From the NCBI RefSeq assembly GCF_014168535.1, contig NZ_CP060007.1, positions 2,232,001 through 2,296,000 on the forward strand: a stretch of 64,000 nucleotides of DNA. The letters run 5' to 3'. The DNA is from Lacibacter sediminis (lineage in GTDB: Bacteria > Bacteroidota > Bacteroidia > Chitinophagales > Chitinophagaceae). Below, piece after piece: positions 61,599 through 64,000 of the stretch (position 1 is its first letter; every line of letters begins with the position of its first letter). The notes below the pieces were generated by a model. The model was given only the letters and a program-made list of their open reading frames with translations. It searched no databases and was not told the origin of the DNA. A program made the position numbers and the translations under genes.

Positions 61599-62276
61599 AT
61601 GAGAATGACAAGTAAGGCCGTTTATTACATACTTGCACTGAGTATTGTACTGGCCGCATGTAAGGGAATGACAAAAACGCAAAAAGGTGCCATTATAGGT
61701 ACAACAGGCGGAGCAGCAGTTGGTGCTGTTATTGGCCGGGCATCAGGTAACACTGCTTTAGGAACAATTATAGGCGCCGCAGTTGGCGGAACTGCCGGCG
61801 TGTTGATCGGCAAGAAAATGGATAAGCAAGCCGAAGAAATCAAGAAAGATGTTCCCAATGCAAAGGTGGAACGTGTTGGCGAGGGTATTGAAATTGAATT
61901 TGAAAGTAAAGTATTGTTTGATTACGATCAGGCAGGCTTGAAATCAGAAGCAAAAACAAGTTTGAATGAGTTTGTAAGCATCCTCAAAAAATATCCTGAT
62001 ACAAACATCGAGATACAGGGCCATACTGACAATAAAGGATCGGATGCCTACAATGATGGCTTATCGCAACGCAGAGCTAATTCAGTCATGATGTATCTGA
62101 TTGACCGTGGTATTCCCAACTCACGTATGAACCCGAGAGCAATGGGTGAAAATCATCCGAAGTATTCAAACGATACAGAAGAAGGAAGAGCGCAAAACAG
62201 GAGAGTTGAATTTCTGATCACAGCGAATGAAAAAATGAAATCAGACGCCAAGAAAGAAGCCGGCAGCGGACAGTAA
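61599..62276 (+). CDS. OmpA-family lipoprotein with glycine zipper
   Basis: The 225-aa product has lipobox LAAC at residues 18-21. A glycine-zipper segment follows (GTTGGAAVGAVIGRASG, GTIIGAAVGGTAGVLIG). The C-terminal OmpA/MotB peptidoglycan-binding domain has LFDYDQAGL, IEIQGHTDNKGSDAYND, SQRRANSVMMYL and the NRRVEF closing motif. It anchors the outer membrane to peptidoglycan. A second ATG two codons downstream also fits. An 11-T tract precedes the start. Confidence 0.92.
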   Translation: MRMTSKAVYYILALSIVLAACKGMTKTQKGAIIGTTGGAAVGAVIGRASGNTALGTIIGAAVGGTAGVLIGKKMDKQAEEIKKDVPNAKVERVGEGIEIEFESKVLFDYDQAGLKSEAKTSLNEFVSILKKYPDTNIEIQGHTDNKGSDAYNDGLSQRRANSVMMYLIDRGIPNSRMNPRAMGENHPKYSNDTEEGRAQNRRVEFLITANEKMKSDAKKEAGSGQ

Positions 62277-62320
62277 ATAAATCAGTATAACCATTTATAA
62301 AAAATTAAACCAAGCATTAA

Positions 62321-62989
62321 ATGAAAAAGATCTTTTTTTCTACAGCCCTGATTTTATCAGGTGCATTTATTACAGCATCAGCACAGTCAACAAAAACAAC
62401 CGCTTCCGGTATCAGTTTCGGGATAAGAGCGGGTGTGAATCTGCAGAATATAAACGGAAAGGATTTTGACGGCGACAAACTGGAGAACAAACTGGTACCA
62501 CGTTTCCAGGGAGGCGTGTTGGTGGATATTCCCTTAGCCGATCAGTTTTATATTCAACCCGGCGTATTGTTTTCAGGTAAAGGAGCAAAAGAAAAAGATA
62601 CAGATATTAATGTTTCACTTTCTTACCTGGATATACCTGTTACATTTTTATTTAAACCGGCACTTGGCACCGGTCACATGTTGCTGGGTGTGGGGCCCTA
62701 TGTAGGCTTTGCAATTGCAGGGAAGGTGACCGATGACAATGATAACAAAGCAACGATCAAATTTAAAAACAGCATTACGGCTTTAGAATCAATTACAGAC
62801 CCTTACTTCCGTCGTATGGATGCAGGAGCTAACCTGCTGGTTGGTTATGAAATGAGCAATAAACTGAGTGTTCAGTTAAATGCACAATTGGGATTAGCGA
62901 AGATCAATCCTGAAATTGAAGGATCGAGCAATGATAAAACAGCACTGAGAAATACAGGTTTTGGTCTTTCTCTCGGCTACAGATTCTAA
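62321..62989 (+). CDS. Porin-family outer membrane beta-barrel protein
   Basis: The 222-aa protein has a signal peptide ending ASAQS. An eight-stranded barrel of the OMP_b-brl_2 kind follows: GIRAGVNLQNI at the start, PGVLFSGKGAK, YLDIPVTFLFK, GVGPYVGFAIAGK, and the C-terminal GFGLSLGYRF with a terminal aromatic residue for BAM recognition. It stands 44 bp after the OmpA-like gene and may share its transcript. A terminator follows. Function is unknown. Confidence 0.88.
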   Translation: MKKIFFSTALILSGAFITASAQSTKTTASGISFGIRAGVNLQNINGKDFDGDKLENKLVPRFQGGVLVDIPLADQFYIQPGVLFSGKGAKEKDTDINVSLSYLDIPVTFLFKPALGTGHMLLGVGPYVGFAIAGKVTDDNDNKATIKFKNSITALESITDPYFRRMDAGANLLVGYEMSNKLSVQLNAQLGLAKINPEIEGSSNDKTALRNTGFGLSLGYRF

Positions 62990-63015
62990 GCCATCTTTTG
63001 CTTTTATAAAATCAG

Positions 63016-63042
63016 TCCCCCGTTTACGGGGGATTTTTATTT
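63016..63042 (+). terminator. Rho-independent terminator
   Basis: A 7-bp GC-rich stem (63016-63022 with 63027-63033), loop TTTA, then a T-rich tail. It ends the OmpA/porin transcript and precedes the tRNA promoter. Confidence 0.85.
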
Positions 63043-63089
63043 TTCTGAAGAGAAGGAGATAAAGATTTCAAATTTCAAACGAACCGTCT

Positions 63090-63097
63090 TATATTTG
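63090..63097 (+). promoter_or_regulatory. tRNA-Arg promoter -7 element (TATATTTG)
   Basis: This is an exact TAnnTTTG match 18 bp upstream of the tRNA 5' end, a spacing that suits transcription start just before the tRNA. The -33 element is not clear. Confidence 0.6.
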
Positions 63098-63115
63098 CAG
63101 CCCGTTAAACGGAAT

Positions 63116-63189
63116 GGCTGCGTAGCTCAACTGAATAGAGCATCTGACTACGGATCAGAAGGTTTTAGGTTTGAATCCTAACGCGGTCA
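63116..63189 (+). tRNA. tRNA-Arg(ACG)
   Basis: A 74-nt cloverleaf reads cleanly. The acceptor stem GGCTGCG/CGCGGTC has two G-T pairs. The D-stem is GCTC/GAGC and the anticodon stem TCTGA/TCAGA with loop CTACGGA, so the anticodon is ACG (Arg, CGN). The T-stem is TTAGG/CCTAA with loop TTTGAAT, and the discriminator is A. CCA is not encoded. A tyrosine integrase gene starts 154 bp downstream, so the 3' half is a likely attachment site. Confidence 0.93.
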
Positions 63190-63212
63190 CAAATAATGCT
63201 TTAAATAGCTTC

Positions 63213-63248
63213 AAAACCCCTCACTTCAGGCTGAATGAGGGGTTTTTT
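63213..63248 (+). terminator. Rho-independent terminator of the tRNA gene
   Basis: An 11-bp perfect stem (63213-63223 with 63236-63246), 12-nt loop, then T-rich sequence. It is 24 bp after the tRNA 3' end. Confidence 0.85.
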
Positions 63249-63342
63249 AATGCCCCAACCTTCGCTTGAAGTCGGTTTTCGTAGGTTTTTGCTTCACTCA
63301 TGTTTCACTGAAAATCGTTGTTTCACTAAAAATTTTTAAGAC

Positions 63343-64000
63343 ATGGTTATGCCTAATTTAATTTTTGAATTGGCCGTTCAAAAAAAACTACCAAATGGAA
63401 CGGTGCCAATTATTGCCAGATTGATTTTTAGACGAAAGAAGGTTGAACGGACTATTGTTCGGGTAACAAACGAACAGGCCGCCTTATGGGATCCCCTGAA
63501 GAGGCGATTTAAACCCAGTGCAACGCCCTACCTTAACAGGATAATCTCCGACTATCAACAAAAGTTTGACAAGTTTCTATCTGACCATTATGGCGAAATA
63601 GGGAAACTAGAGTTGTCTGATATTGTCAAAGTTTTCGATGGTGATAAGGCGCAGGAGTCAGATGGACTCTTATTATTAAACTATCTGGATGATTATTATC
63701 AAAAAGTTCTTTTAAAACAATTTGAAGCAGGAAGCGGGACGCGGGACGCCTCGGAATTTCACAACGGCCTACAATATTCTAAAAGGATTCCTCGTGAAAG
63801 AAAAGCTTCTTAAAATAAAACTCACAGATTTTGACAGAACCGTTTTTGTAAAATTTCATGAGAGTATGACTGATCGAAATAGGTTACCTAAGCCAATGAA
63901 ACCAAATTCAGCTGGGAGTGTCGTAAAAAAATTACGTCCAGCCTTCAACCGGGCAGTATTACTCAAATTGATTTCCGAGAATCCTACATACGGGACAAAG
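63343..64000 (+). pseudogene. Phage-type tyrosine recombinase/integrase, frameshifted, 3' end off window
   Basis: Residues 1-~80 (IFELAVQKKLPNGTVPIIARLIFRRKK, LWDPLKRRFKP) form the arm-binding domain of Bacteroidota mobile-element integrases. The SAM-like core-binding domain begins after it. At 63736-63749 the 7-mer GGGACGC is present twice. Reading through both gives a stop at 63813. Removing one copy restores GSGTPRNFTTAYNILKGFL and an open frame to the window end (FVKFHESM, FNRAVLLKLI). The catalytic Arg/His/Tyr region lies beyond 64000. It is either an inactivated or a phase-switched integrase, or a sequence error. Confidence 0.85.
63736..63749. repeat. Perfect 7-bp tandem duplication in the integrase
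   Basis: GGGACGC occurs twice in tandem (63736-63742 and 63743-63749). Loss of one unit restores the integrase reading frame. Confidence 0.9.

Larger units (their letters stand above)
63190..64000 (+). mobile_element. Putative left edge of a tRNA-Arg-integrated element (partial)
   Basis: A tyrosine integrase reads away from a tRNA-Arg 3' end, the classical arrangement for a prophage or integrative element whose attL overlaps the tRNA. The element extends past the window, so its content and its other att copy are not visible. The left limit at 63190 is nominal. Confidence 0.55.

Overview
The window looks like chromosome from a member of the Bacteroidota, most likely Chitinophagales/Chitinophagaceae (inference). 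The signs are secreted proteins with type IX secretion sorting tails, an OMP_b-brl_3 type TonB-family barrel with a carboxypeptidase-regulatory N-domain, porin-like OMPs, the futalosine menaquinone enzyme MqnE, GlnS, scarce Shine-Dalgarno sequences and several TAnnTTTG promoter -7 elements. Almost all of it is ordinary core chromosome. Only the last ~0.8 kb, after a tRNA-Arg gene, looks like the edge of an integrated element.

Layout. 1-8 kb: 3' part of peptidase T, an SPFH protein, envelope lipoproteins, a NodB deacetylase, a cytochrome c, an NlpC/P60 hydrolase, a histidine kinase and a deoxyribosyltransferase-like protein. 8-20 kb: a TonB-type barrel, dCMP deaminase, a T9SS cargo protein, an M28 peptidase, an EreA/ChaN-like protein, an MFS carrier and a 595-aa protein with a nitronate-monooxygenase-like motif. 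20-29 kb: lpdA, exbB-exbD, a GldM-C-like protein, prmC/ribD (divergent), a DMT carrier, a YigZ protein, a YdcF/ElyC protein and a tandem pair of paralogous secreted proteins. 29-42 kb: L,D-transpeptidase, bestrophin, GNAT, sugar porter, several small lipoproteins and membrane proteins, mqnE, an M43 metalloprotease and a NupG-like carrier. 42-53 kb: glnS, rocD, a VOC protein, ispE, a bifunctional-nuclease/UVR protein, etfA-etfB, higB-higA, tilS, rhomboid and rlmH. 53-61 kb: a stand-alone CHASE2 protein with a FecR-like partner, divergent from a 1081-aa caspase-TPR protein, then an amidohydrolase. 61-64 kb: OmpA lipoprotein, porin, tRNA-Arg and a frameshifted tyrosine integrase.

The most striking pattern is a family of short arrays with a strict 7-base period. 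I found them at fifteen sites between 21.6 and 53.2 kb. They fill intergenic gaps, run over stop codons (exbD, ribD, yigZ, etfB), form inverted pairs, and lie in frame inside prmC, ispE, tilS and the BFN/UVR protein at apparent linkers. Unit sequence differs from site to site while the period stays the same. At 63.7 kb the integrase is put out of frame by a perfect 7-bp tandem duplication. A palindrome with a 12-bp stem also sits in frame in ispE. I read these as dispersed selfish or slippage-generated repeats, comparable in form to cyanobacterial heptamer repeats and in coding behaviour to Rickettsia palindromic elements.

The second candidate system is the CHASE2 / FecR-like / caspase-TPR locus (53.8-59.3 kb). 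It combines an envelope sensor with no output domain, a secreted FecR-like/TPR partner and an exported caspase-like protease.
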